DNA of 49,716 bases from JBDTES01 sp039922435 (GCA_039922435.1 JBDTES010000005.1:1-49716), one strand, 5' to 3'. Shown: positions 16,658-25,080, counted from the first letter of the stretch. Notes: generated from the sequence alone by a model not told the origin. Made by a program: numbers and translations.

Positions 16658-17074
16658 ATGGATCATAATAACAACAGGCCCCTTACAGTATCGGCTCTCA
16701 TTGTAACAAGAAAAAATAATGGCGACACGACGGAGATTTTAAATGTATTAGCATACAACAAAAGTAAATATGGCTTTCCAGGGGGTAAGCTTGAAGAAGG
16801 TGAGACCGCCGAGCAAGCTGTTATTAGAGAGACTGAAGAAGAACTTGGAGTAACTCCAACAAACCTTGTTTTTAGGAATACTTACGATGCTCTCACACCT
16901 GAAGGTCGAGTAATTAAGATGCATGTATTCACTGGCAGTGTTTCGAATGACATTGCGGCAGCTAGCGAGATAGCAGAGCTGCATTGGCTTACTTATAAAC
17001 AAATGGAGGATAATCTAGAGCTACTTACCCCAATGACAATTGAACACGTCATGCCTATTCTTAAGTCACTATAA
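16658..17074 (+). CDS. Nudix hydrolase
   Basis: 138 aa, one Nudix domain. The Nudix box reads GGKLEEGE (about 45-52), seven residues, then RETEEELG, which satisfies Gx5Ex7REUxEExGU. The Glu residues bind Mg and hydrolyse a nucleoside diphosphate linked to a variable moiety X. MutT-like dNTPases and ADP-ribose or sugar-nucleotide hydrolases share this box. The substrate cannot be called from sequence. It sits between the HAM1 fusion (divergent) and the thymidylate-synthase-like gene (same strand, 65 nt downstream with its own promoter), so a role in nucleotide pool handling is likely. Codon use is more A+T-rich than in the core genes. Confidence 0.93.
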   Translation: MDHNNNRPLTVSALIVTRKNNGDTTEILNVLAYNKSKYGFPGGKLEEGETAEQAVIRETEEELGVTPTNLVFRNTYDALTPEGRVIKMHVFTGSVSNDIAAASEIAELHWLTYKQMEDNLELLTPMTIEHVMPILKSL

Positions 17075-17104
17075 GGATATATTTAAACATATTGGTAAAT
17101 ACTA

Positions 17105-17133
17105 TTGACTTATCATCAATAGGTGTTTATTAT
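17105..17133 (+). promoter_or_regulatory. Consensus promoter giving a leaderless mRNA for the TS-like gene
   Basis: TTGACT (17105-17110), 17-nt spacer, TATTAT (17128-17133), then 6 nt and ATG 17140. The geometry fixes the start at 17140 and excludes the longer frame from 17092, which would place the promoter inside the gene. Confidence 0.8.
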
Positions 17134-17139
17134 ATCACT

Positions 17140-17898
17140 ATGATTGAACGTATAGAAAATGTAGGTTACGTAGTCTACGGAAAGACACTTGGCGAGACTT
17201 GGCTTCAGATGGTCGAGACTGTACTGAAGAATGGAAAATTTGAATTAGATGAAAACCGTGGAAGATTCGCGGTTAGAAATTTACGTTTCGCATCTGAAAC
17301 AACCGAAGTAGCCGACGAGCTAATTGATAAATATGGTGACCAGGAAAAGATTAATACGATGAAAAAGGTCGTATTTGAGTCAGATATTATGGTTGATTTT
17401 GATATTACACCTTCTTTCAGGAATGGTGCAAAAAGCTACAAAAAGCGACTCGAGGAAGGGAAGATGATTGATTTCGTCGTTAATCGTTTGGCTAAAATCC
17501 CTGAATCAAAAAAGGCGGTTATGGTATTCCCTACGTACGAGGACTACGAAGCCGTAACAAACAGCCCTTGGAATGATTACTTGCCGTGTATTACTGCTCT
17601 TCAGTTTAGAGTAGCAAAGCGCCTTGGGAAAAACTACCTTGATTTAACACTTTTCATGCGTTCTTGGGATGGGTTCCAAAAAGGTGCAGGTGACATGATT
17701 GTCGTCTCTATGATTGGCGAGATTGTACGCAAACAGCTACAGGACAAACTGGCGGTTCATATTGCCCCCGGGCGACTCGATGGCCTAGTGACCGATGTTC
17801 ATATCTACGAAAATACTTATGAGAAAGCCCAGCAGGTAGTGTTTGATTATCTAAACCAAGAATCCCCAGAAATTGCCGAAGTGTTAACTATTCGATAA
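17140..17898 (+). CDS. Thymidylate-synthase-fold enzyme, predicted (d)CMP-type (hydroxymethylase-like)
   Basis: 252 aa. The order of motifs fits the ThyA fold: catalytic C150 in DYLPCITALQFRV, the phosphate-binding R174-S175 and D177 in MRSWDGF, and D-VHIY (H221, Y223) for the nucleotide sugar. In dUMP-specific enzymes an Asn lies 8 residues after that Asp (E. coli D169, N177). Here the residue is D185 (KGAGDMIV). In T4 dCMP hydroxymethylase the same position is Asp and sets cytosine specificity. I therefore predict a CMP or dCMP substrate; whether a methyl or hydroxymethyl group is added is open. Neighbours are a kinase, a HAM1 fusion and a Nudix protein. Overall identity to ThyA is low, closer in feel to archaeal-type short enzymes. 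Confidence 0.75.
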   Translation: MIERIENVGYVVYGKTLGETWLQMVETVLKNGKFELDENRGRFAVRNLRFASETTEVADELIDKYGDQEKINTMKKVVFESDIMVDFDITPSFRNGAKSYKKRLEEGKMIDFVVNRLAKIPESKKAVMVFPTYEDYEAVTNSPWNDYLPCITALQFRVAKRLGKNYLDLTLFMRSWDGFQKGAGDMIVVSMIGEIVRKQLQDKLAVHIAPGRLDGLVTDVHIYENTYEKAQQVVFDYLNQESPEIAEVLTIR

Positions 17899-18049
17899 TA
17901 TCAGAGATTCTATAGTCATATTAATGGCATTGCTCAGCTCAATTTCACTCCTATGTCAAATGAATTCTCTCAAGATAGTACGACCCGGCTCTATGCCATA
18001 AGAATATAGACCTAGTTTTGAATCAAATTAGGTCACCGCGAAACGGATG

Positions 18050-18129
18050 CAATAACTAGGAGCGAGCGCAGGAACACGTTCCGAGCACGTGGACGAAGGC
18101 TATACAAAGTACTCCCGCAGAGGTCACCA
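18050..18129 (+). repeat. Degenerate internal copy of the island repeat with tRNA tail
   Basis: It keeps the core of the 116-bp repeat: GCGCAGGAA-CACG-TTCCGAGC (hairpin GGAA/TTCC), GTGGACG, and the tail CCCGCAGAGGTCACCA (18114-18129). The remainder is diverged. It separates the nucleotide cargo from the APH-like gene. The gap 17899-18245 holds nothing else except the -10 of the next gene. Confidence 0.75.
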
Positions 18130-18245
18130 ACGTGATGTTACGGATTAGTATAAGTACCCAGATTCCCAGTTTTGAAGACGGGTGCTTATTCGTATCTGTT
18201 AAGATGATTCGACTTTCTGTAGCTATTCGGTGGTACACTTAGCCC

Positions 18246-19142
18246 ATGAGCGAAGCACTAGGCACACAGCAACCAGAAGAAATCATTAATCGAGTTCGCT
18301 CTAACCATCAATCTATTCAGCGGTTTGAAGGTGGAGACAATCGAGACGTGTTTGTTGTAGACGGTGTTGAGGTATTTCGATTTCCAAAGAACGAGAGTGG
18401 TGTCGAGGTAGGTCATTATGAATTTGAGGCGTTGAAGCTCGTATACGGTAAACTTTCTATCGAAGTACCACGCCCCATAGAACTTGCTCCAGACGGGTCG
18501 TATAATGTGCTCAGTTTTCTCGAGGGCAACGTACTCCGTAAGCATAGTGTTGTTGAACTACCATTTGAAAAAAGAAGAAACCTAGGCGTTGCGGTAGCTG
18601 GTGTCATAAACGAGCTTAATACCAATATCACCCAAGATGACCTCGCTTCGATACCTACAAAACGGAGCCTAATCAGAAACAGAGATGACTATTATGCGGG
18701 GATCTACGAAACTACAAAACAGCAAGACACAGACCATGCAGCTGCTTATCGTAAGAATTACGAGCTTTTGCAACAGGTCCGCCCAAACGGGTCTGCAAGC
18801 AATGTGATCGTATTTGGTGACTTTAGCTCACCGAACTTAGTGTTATCTGATGATAATGAGTTAAAGGGCGTAATAGACTGGACTGAACTGGGATTAGGCG
18901 ACATCCATAACGAGCTTCGGCCAGTTTTTAGCGTCATTGGTCAGCCAGCATTCGAGGCAATGGTAGCAACCATCGACCCCAAACTTGGCCCTATCAACCA
19001 AGACTTAGTGCGATTACTCGCTGTCGTACATGAACTGACGATACTTGTTACTGGCAAGCAGACCGGACAACTAACGCCTGAACGGACAAAGTTGGCAATA
19101 GACTCGCTAGATCAATGGCTTGATGAAGGTTGGGCTGCTTAA
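18246..19142 (+). CDS. Aminoglycoside phosphotransferase (APH)-fold small-molecule kinase
   Basis: 298 aa with the APH/choline-kinase layout: a Gly-rich opening (RFEGGDNRDVFVV), a hinge-like NVLSFLEG, catalytic loop VFGDFSSPN with D192 and N197, and the metal motif VIDWTELGLGD with D211. The usual HGD is FGD here (F190 for His), a change in a position that is normally conserved but not directly catalytic. It could phosphorylate a sugar, amino alcohol, nucleoside or drug; resistance is possible but cannot be claimed. ATG lies 6 nt after an extended -10 (TGG-TACACT, 18231-18239), so the mRNA is leaderless. It occupies its own segment of the tRNA-Glu island between two tRNA-tail sites. Confidence 0.85.
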   Translation: MSEALGTQQPEEIINRVRSNHQSIQRFEGGDNRDVFVVDGVEVFRFPKNESGVEVGHYEFEALKLVYGKLSIEVPRPIELAPDGSYNVLSFLEGNVLRKHSVVELPFEKRRNLGVAVAGVINELNTNITQDDLASIPTKRSLIRNRDDYYAGIYETTKQQDTDHAAAYRKNYELLQQVRPNGSASNVIVFGDFSSPNLVLSDDNELKGVIDWTELGLGDIHNELRPVFSVIGQPAFEAMVATIDPKLGPINQDLVRLLAVVHELTILVTGKQTGQLTPERTKLAIDSLDQWLDEGWAA

Positions 19143-19292
19143 TAAGTCTAGCCCTATGTTCTAATCTACAAAGAGGAGTAGAATACACAGGCTAATTTGC
19201 CTGTAACTGGTTAGATTGCACGCTGGTGTTACCGATTACATCGTTCCAACGAACTACCTCCGCCACTATTGAGTTAAAAAGCGGAGGCTTAA

Positions 19293-19339
19293 GGGTCACC
19301 AATAAAAGAGTCTCAGCTTGCCTGGGACTTTTTTATTGG
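19293..19339 (+). terminator. tRNA-tail remnant with terminator (T3)
   Basis: GGGTCACCA (19293-19301) runs into CCAATAAAA/TTTTATTGG (19299-19307 with 19331-19339), which encloses AGTCTCAG/CTGGGACT. Its core matches the tRNA-Glu terminator T1. This is what a duplicated tRNA 3' end left by site-specific integration would look like. Confidence 0.75.
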
Positions 19340-19360
19340 TAGCATTCTTGCCGAGAATGC

Positions 19361-19476
19361 GAACCCGCAGGGTTCGATAATCAAAACCACGCACAGGAAT
19401 TTATTCCGAGCATGGACGGCCGAATATCCCAAAGGAGTATAAGCGACGACGGACGCCGCAGGAGTCACCACGAAAA
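19361..19476 (+). repeat. 116-bp direct repeat, right copy
   Basis: Same sequence as 14376-14491 except for 6 transitions, 4985 bp away. It ends with tail GCCGCAGGAGTCACCA (19455-19470) and is followed by a decayed CCACGAAAA/TTTCCGTGG stem (19468-19508). An antisense open frame across both copies is only a by-product of the repeat. Confidence 0.9.
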
Positions 19477-19652
19477 TACCCAGTTCACATAGCCGGCCCT
19501 TTCCGTGGTCATTCTTTTGGAACAACTCTACTTTCTTGGCCCATATAAACGATAGACACGTATTTTGAGTATTTTTAAGCACCATGAGCTGCCAGAAACT
19601 ATAAGACCTAAGTAGTTTGTATGTCTGTTAAAGCTGTGGTACAACAACAATC

Positions 19653-20259
19653 ATGAAATATTCATCGAAGAGGCTTATCACTCTGAGTCTCATCCTGACG
19701 GGGCAGCTATAGTAGTTGTCGGAGGTATTGTGTTAACGACGAATAAAGATAATAAGTCAGTAGTGACTAGGACTAAGGCAGCAGGGGGCCACCCATCCCG
19801 TTCGCAGGTGACCAAACCATTAGTACTGAACAATCAGTAAAAGAAGGGACAACTCTACAGTCAAATCAAACTGCTAAATATAAAAGTATCTCCATTACTG
19901 TAAACTCTGCGGTAGCACAGGATTCCGTAGCAGTACCAGGAGCGAGCCAGGTGGCAGATAATGGTACAAAATTTTTACTAATCAATATGACTCTGGTCAA
20001 TTTGTTAAATGGCCCATTAACACCTATTACCACAGGGAACACTCTTAAACTCATAACTAACAGCTATAAATTGATAGACGAAGACATAACGGATAATGTT
20101 GCTTTTGGGCAGGGCACCCTTATAAACACAGAGATTAATCCCGATGTGCCTAAAAGCGGTTATATACTTTTTGTTATCCCATCCGACTTACATAAAGTTA
20201 TATTGGGAAGCATCAATCTTGCTAATAATAAGTTTCTCGGTATACAGTTAAGTTTCTAG
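19653..20259 (+). pseudogene. Frameshifted DUF4352-like exported protein
   Basis: ATG 19653 has a -10-like TACAAC 7 nt upstream and encodes MKYSSKRLITLSLILTG, then hits TAG. Shifting frame at the GGGG run near 19700 continues as AIVVVGGIVLTTNKDNK, completing a membrane helix. A second shift at the GGGGG run near 19785 leads into DQTISTEQSVKEG and the long C-terminal frame. That frame carries KYKSISITVNSA, VPGASQ, GTKFLLINMTLVN and a final strand, as in DUF4352 (immunoglobulin-like, exported) proteins. Only the last 102 codons form a clean frame (from 19951). Both breaks fall at G runs, so assembly error, true decay or slippage are all possible. Confidence 0.65.
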
Positions 20260-20349
20260 TAGCTAGCATTATTATTGATCTGGGCAAATCTATATATTTA
20301 ATGAACTGATTATGTCTCATTAGAACCACACAGCAACTAGCGACAGTAT

Positions 20350-21093
20350 CTATTGGCAATCAATATTCACCGAGGTAACGTATTGTGCACCCTGATGTGT
20401 AATAGTCATATCGTCCCTAAAATCCCATTCGCCTCCCGCCTGCAATGGAGAAGTACGAGTCACGACATCTACGCCAGTATAAGTACTAGAATCGTCGTTG
20501 GCCTGCAATGTACAAGACGGCGTTCCAGAACTATCTCCTGTATTTTTAATCTTAGCAAATACTTCGAGATCGGCTGGGTTCTTTACGATAGTTCCAGATG
20601 TCTCAGCAGAATACGATGTATTGGTGCTGCCTATATTATCTCCAGATGATGACCCACTACCAAGATGTTGAAACCATACAACAATTACAATAATACCAAT
20701 TATAACCACTAGAACACCTGTACCTGTTCCTGACGATTTTCTCTGGTGAGCAGACATTGGTCTAGGTGGCGTAACGACTTCACTTTCTACTGGTGACAAG
20801 TTAGCCAAGAACTCATCAGCAAAATTGAAAGATCCACCTCTAATACCAACTGCCTCTTCCATAAAGTTTCTAGCTACCACAGTATTCCCCCGATAGAATT
20901 CAATTATTGCTTGTGCGACATACAATTTAAACCTATCTGTGCCTAGCTCTGAGTCATCTCGACAAGCTACAACTAACCGGTCTAGTCTATTTTCAATATC
21001 CTTTAATTCAAACATGCTAGGGCGTGACGCATCGAGCCGTTGCAGTATCTCGCCAACCTGCTTGTTGTATGTGTCGTACGAGTATCGTTTCAT
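20350..21093 (-). CDS. Unknown single-pass membrane protein
   Basis: 247 aa. A helical cytoplasmic part (1-115) of TPR-like character (EILQRLDASRP, FYRGNTVVARNFMEEAV) is followed by a basic HQRKSS stretch. Next is one membrane helix (about 127-143, GVLVVIIGIIVIVVWF), a Ser/Gly linker, and an outside beta domain of about 80 residues containing a cysteine pair (C about 203 and C246), possibly a disulfide. The pattern VFAKIKNTGDSSG and the later PLQAGGEWDF resemble CARDB-like cell-surface domains. It is convergent with the DUF4352-like remnant, an exported protein of similar type. Function unknown. Confidence 0.65.
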   Translation of the reverse strand: MKRYSYDTYNKQVGEILQRLDASRPSMFELKDIENRLDRLVVACRDDSELGTDRFKLYVAQAIIEFYRGNTVVARNFMEEAVGIRGGSFNFADEFLANLSPVESEVVTPPRPMSAHQRKSSGTGTGVLVVIIGIIVIVVWFQHLGSGSSSGDNIGSTNTSYSAETSGTIVKNPADLEVFAKIKNTGDSSGTPSCTLQANDDSSTYTGVDVVTRTSPLQAGGEWDFRDDMTITHQGAQYVTSVNIDCQ

Positions 21094-21303
21094 TCAAGCC
21101 CCATGATTAATATTGACCTACATATATATTTATAAGCCATCTCAAGCCAGACTTTATATTACTACATAAAGATATAATACACTCCGTCAGCAGTTACGAC
21201 CTTACCGCAATCAGTGGTTCGAAACAATATCAGAATTTTTGCCTTGGTAATTCCGGTGAGTTGCATATTGCGGGCAAACAACAGATAATAAACCATAAGA
21301 AAT

Positions 21304-22701
21304 ATGCAAAACAAGACGTTAATAATCGGTGGGGTAGCGTCAATCCTAGTTATAGGAGTTATTGTTGTGGTAGTCTGGATCATTAAACACCGTGGCAAGA
21401 AAAAATCAGGCACCAAAAACACTCAGCTAGCTAGTAAACTCCAGGGCGAACAACTCAAGTCTGACATTATTCTAAATGCCATCGACGACGGTGTAGTGCT
21501 GGTCGACAATCAGCAGATTATCCAGTTATTTAACCCAGCAGCTGGCAACATTACTGGCTGGACGCGGGAAGAGGCCGAGGGTCTAGACTGGCATTCGATT
21601 TTTAAGTTTGTTAACGACAAAGGTGAGCCCAGTGAACTACCTAATCCGCTCGATGAGGTCCTTAAAGATGGTCAAACTATCCGTGACAATAATCTACATT
21701 TACAGACCAAATCAAACAAGAATTTAACACTAGCCATAACTATCTCACCGCTAGTAAATGACGCCAATCAGCCCAACGGTGCTATTGGTATATTCCGTGA
21801 CGTTTCCGAGGAGCGCCAGGAGGAAGCTCAGCGGGCCGAGTTTATCAGCACAGCTAGCCACGAAATGCGCACCCCGGTAGCCGCTATTGAGGGCTATCTA
21901 AGCCTCGCTCTCAACGATAAGGTGGCCAGTATAGATGAACGGGCCCGTAATTTCTTGTTCAAAGCTCACGCCTCGACCCAGCACTTAGGCCAACTATTTC
22001 AAGACTTACTGACTAGCGCTAAGGCCGAAGATGGCCGCCTAACCAGCCACCCGAAGGTTGTCGAAATGGGCAATTATCTAGAATTATTGACCGAAGATTT
22101 ACGCTTTGTGGCCCAAAAGAAGAATTTATCGATGGATTTTTTGATTGGGAGTGGCGAAGTCGTTGACGCTTCGTCAGTTAATAACATATCTTCGGGCGAC
22201 AAAATGATCCGACCACTATATTACGTCCAGGTTGATCCAGACCGTCTGCGCGAAGTCATCACCAACTTATTTGATAACGCCTGCAAATATACCGAAGAAG
22301 GTAAAATCAGCCTGGGTCTAACCGGCAACGATGATGTCGTCCAGCTCTACATCAGAGACACCGGCAACGGCATTCCGCCCGAAGATATTCCACATCTTTT
22401 CCAGAAATTTTACCGGGTCGACAATAGCGCCACTCGCACCATCGGTGGTACCGGCCTAGGTCTGTTTATTAGCCGTAAAATCGTTGAGTTATACCGAGGC
22501 CGAGTTTGGGTCGAGAGCACTGTCGGCAAGGGCAGTACCTTCTTTATTAACTTGCCCAGGCTAGACACTAAGCACGCCGAACAGTTAAAACTAGAGGAAA
22601 GCAACAGTGCTACTCAGACTGTCGGCTCACTGGCCCCAAGTTCGGTAGTTATCCCAAGTGTCGCAGCGACTGGGGTGGCTGCTCAAACCAAGATTTCATG
22701 A
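21304..22701 (+). CDS. Membrane PAS histidine kinase
   Basis: 465 aa. One N-terminal membrane helix (about 6-27), a short basic stop-transfer, a PAS domain (about 50-170: ILNAIDDGVVLVDN, then FNPAAGNITGWTREE), and HisKA with H186 in STASHEMRTPVAAIEGYL. The HATPase_c domain has NLFDNACKYTEEG, DTGNGIP and GGTGLGLFISRKIVELY, and a Ser/Thr-rich C-terminal tail closes the protein. There is no periplasmic domain, so the input is internal or through the PAS ligand. The partner is the response regulator 44 bp downstream. The architecture resembles the PhoR/VicK class without the outer loop. Confidence 0.94.
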   Translation: MQNKTLIIGGVASILVIGVIVVVVWIIKHRGKKKSGTKNTQLASKLQGEQLKSDIILNAIDDGVVLVDNQQIIQLFNPAAGNITGWTREEAEGLDWHSIFKFVNDKGEPSELPNPLDEVLKDGQTIRDNNLHLQTKSNKNLTLAITISPLVNDANQPNGAIGIFRDVSEERQEEAQRAEFISTASHEMRTPVAAIEGYLSLALNDKVASIDERARNFLFKAHASTQHLGQLFQDLLTSAKAEDGRLTSHPKVVEMGNYLELLTEDLRFVAQKKNLSMDFLIGSGEVVDASSVNNISSGDKMIRPLYYVQVDPDRLREVITNLFDNACKYTEEGKISLGLTGNDDVVQLYIRDTGNGIPPEDIPHLFQKFYRVDNSATRTIGGTGLGLFISRKIVELYRGRVWVESTVGKGSTFFINLPRLDTKHAEQLKLEESNSATQTVGSLAPSSVVIPSVAATGVAAQTKIS

Positions 22702-22745
22702 TATACTAATGCTTAAGAAAGTAATCATAAAAAAAGACGTAACAA

Positions 22746-24350
22746 ATGGCAAAAATTCTACTAGTTGAAGATGACAATAACCTAAGAGAAATCTATGAAG
22801 CTCGGCTAGCCGCCGAAGGTTTCGAAATAGTCGCCGCCCAAGACGGCGAACAAGCCCTGGTTATCGCTAAGCAAGAACATCCAGACCTAATTATCTCTGA
22901 TGTTATGATGCCGCGAATCAGCGGTTTTGAAATGCTCGATATTTTGCGAAACACCGATGAGCTAAAATACACCAAGATTATTATGCTAACCGCTCTAGGG
23001 CAGGCCGAAGACCAAGCTCGGGCCGATAATTTGGGAGCCGATCGATATCTAGTAAAGTCTCAGGTAACTCTAGAAGATATCGTCAAAAATGCCAAAGAAT
23101 TATTAGATGATGACGCTCCAGCCGCCGCTACGCCCGCAGCCGAGCCAACGGCCGAACCGGCTCCTCCGCAGACCACCGAATCCCAGCCTAGCGAGACCCC
23201 GGTTGTCGCACCGACTCCACCAGCAGTTGAGCCTGTTACTGAAGTAGCTGAACCAGTTCCCGCGGTAGTTGAACCAACTCCGCCAATTACAACCGTCACA
23301 CCAACAGCCGCACCAACCGAACCGGTGACACCCACCCAAATATCTCCAGAAGTTCAACCGGTCAGCTCAACACCGATATCAGTATTACCTTCCGCCGAAC
23401 CGGCTACTAGCGAGGTTACACCCGAAGCTACAGCTGAGCCAGCGGAATCAATCGTGCCACCAGCCCCAACCGAACCAACAGCTAGCGTAGTTACACCGGA
23501 CGACAGTCAAGCATCTACTACGGACGACAACGATTCACCAACGGCTGCTGTACCGACTCCGCCCGATCCAGTCCCCAGCCCGATTCAATCCCAGGCAGAT
23601 TCCGCATCCCCAGAAACTCCTGCCGCTGAACCTGTTCCTCAGGCTCCAGCCTATGCCGAACCAGAAGCCACTAGCTCTCCAATTATCGATCAGACAGAAG
23701 AGTCGACTGAGCCAATTGTCGAACCGGCTGTCCCAGCCCCTTACAATCCAGGTGTAGCTGCTACCGACCAAGCAGCCGCGACTGACGAAGTAGCCTCGAC
23801 TGCAACTCAGACCCTTGAAGCCGAAGAAGCAGCTATGCAGGCTCAAATTAATGATTTTTCAGCTAAGCCAGAAGAGGTCAGTCCTACGACCACCGATGAG
23901 CCCGACGAGGAGGCTGATAGTACTTCTCAGGCAGACGCCGCCGCTAATCAAGCCAGTAACAATCAGGTTATGAACGAGGCTGTCGATCAACTGGCCGCCA
24001 GCACTAAGCAGCCAGAAGCTCAAACTGTCATCCCACCAACCACCCCGACCCCTGACAATTCATTCGTTCCAACCGATACGGGTGTTCAAACAGCCCAGCC
24101 ATCTAGTCCAGCAACCCAAATAAGTGGCGATCAGGCAACGGTTGCTAATCACAAATCGCTTCAGCCGATCGATAGCGCCAGCGACAAGCCATCACTTAGC
24201 GAACTACTAGCTAAAGAAGCTGCTAGCCAAACTCCAGAAGCAACTTCGCCAGTAGTTGGCGGAACGGCTACGCCAAGTCAGCCCCAGCCCCAAGTCTCCC
24301 CAAACAAACCAGCTGAACCAGGTTTCGACCCTAGTAGTATTGCCCTGTAA
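22746..24350 (+). CDS. Receiver-domain protein with ~400-residue Pro/Thr/Ala-rich tail
   Basis: 534 aa. Residues 1-122 form a complete receiver: acidic pair EDD (8-10), phospho-acceptor D52 in IISDVMMP, and K104 in RYLVKS. From about 123 to the end the chain is low-complexity, rich in Pro, Thr, Ala, Glu, Ser and Gln (units like EPVPAVVEP, TAEPAPPQ), strongly acidic, with no DNA-binding domain and no signal peptide. A short conserved-looking end, SDKPSLSELLAKEAASQ, precedes the C-terminus. The tail must be cytoplasmic and disordered; it may act as a spacer or binding bristle. A -10 TATACT lies ~40 nt upstream. The gene follows its kinase directly. Confidence 0.88.
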   Translation: MAKILLVEDDNNLREIYEARLAAEGFEIVAAQDGEQALVIAKQEHPDLIISDVMMPRISGFEMLDILRNTDELKYTKIIMLTALGQAEDQARADNLGADRYLVKSQVTLEDIVKNAKELLDDDAPAAATPAAEPTAEPAPPQTTESQPSETPVVAPTPPAVEPVTEVAEPVPAVVEPTPPITTVTPTAAPTEPVTPTQISPEVQPVSSTPISVLPSAEPATSEVTPEATAEPAESIVPPAPTEPTASVVTPDDSQASTTDDNDSPTAAVPTPPDPVPSPIQSQADSASPETPAAEPVPQAPAYAEPEATSSPIIDQTEESTEPIVEPAVPAPYNPGVAATDQAAATDEVASTATQTLEAEEAAMQAQINDFSAKPEEVSPTTTDEPDEEADSTSQADAAANQASNNQVMNEAVDQLAASTKQPEAQTVIPPTTPTPDNSFVPTDTGVQTAQPSSPATQISGDQATVANHKSLQPIDSASDKPSLSELLAKEAASQTPEATSPVVGGTATPSQPQPQVSPNKPAEPGFDPSSIAL

Positions 24351-24417
24351 ATATCATCTAGTCTGCAATGTAAAACTATGCGATAGCTGTAAATCGCTGT
24401 AATCTATTCTATAAGTC

Positions 24418-25080
24418 ATGCGTATCAATAAATTCGTTGCCCAAGCCTCACACCTATCTCGCCGTAAAGCCGACCAAGCCATAGCCAGTGGCCAAGTCTT
24501 GGTGAATAATCAACCACCTAACCTCGGTCAAGATATCACCGCTACTGACGTAGTGACCCTCAGAGGCCAACAGCTAAAAACACCAGTAACTAACACTACT
24601 ATAGTACTAAACAAGCCTGCTGGCTTCGTAGTGAGCCGAGACGGGCAAGGTGGACGCACTATCTACGACCTATTACCACCAGAATACCAGAGTTTAAACC
24701 CGGTTGGCCGGCTCGATAAATATTCATCAGGGTTATTACTTCTAACCAACGACGGTCAACTAGCCCAGGATTTAACTCATCCTAGCCATCAAAAAGTCAA
24801 AATATACGAGATATTACTTGATAAACCACTCGAACCACTGCACCAGCAAATGATTTCTGATTACGGCGTTAGGCTCGAAGACGGCCCCAGCAAACCACAG
24901 CTGGAGCGCCAGATAGAAGGTGATGATATCGCCTGGATAGTCACCATGAGTGAAGGCCGTAACCGCCAAATCCGCCGCACCTTTGATGCTCTAGGTTACC
25001 GCGTAACCCACTTGCACCGGACCAATTTCGGTCCCTACGTCCTGGACGATCTAAAACCCGGCAAAACCAGGCCTGTCTAA
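24418..25080 (+). CDS. rluB: 23S rRNA pseudouridine synthase (RluB/RsuA family)
   Basis: 220 aa. An N-terminal S4 RNA-binding domain (1-60: RINKFVAQASHLSRRKAD) is followed by the RsuA/RluB catalytic domain with NKPAGFVVSRDG, then GRLDKYSSGLLLLTNDG where D100 is the catalytic Asp, and the closing EGRNRQIRRTFDALGY block. RluB forms pseudouridine 2605 in 23S rRNA. RsuA (16S) and RluF share the fold, so the exact target is a best guess. A -10 TATTCT ends 7 nt before the ATG, indicating a leaderless mRNA. Confidence 0.85.
   Translation: MRINKFVAQASHLSRRKADQAIASGQVLVNNQPPNLGQDITATDVVTLRGQQLKTPVTNTTIVLNKPAGFVVSRDGQGGRTIYDLLPPEYQSLNPVGRLDKYSSGLLLLTNDGQLAQDLTHPSHQKVKIYEILLDKPLEPLHQQMISDYGVRLEDGPSKPQLERQIEGDDIAWIVTMSEGRNRQIRRTFDALGYRVTHLHRTNFGPYVLDDLKPGKTRPV

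Larger units (their letters stand above)
14310..19508. mobile_element. Genomic island integrated at tRNA-Glu, flanked by ~200-bp direct repeats
   Basis: The left boundary (14310-14524) and right boundary (19293-19508) hold the same ordered parts: tRNA-Glu tail (GGGTCACCA), a CTCAGCT-type terminator, a 116-bp repeat, a second tRNA tail and a CCACGAAAA terminator. The two 116-bp repeats differ at only 6 positions. Between them lie five genes whose style is more A+T-rich than their neighbours. A third, degenerate tail site (18114-18129) splits the cargo into two segments. No integrase lies inside, so the element is not self-mobile or uses a recombinase encoded elsewhere. Confidence 0.8.
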
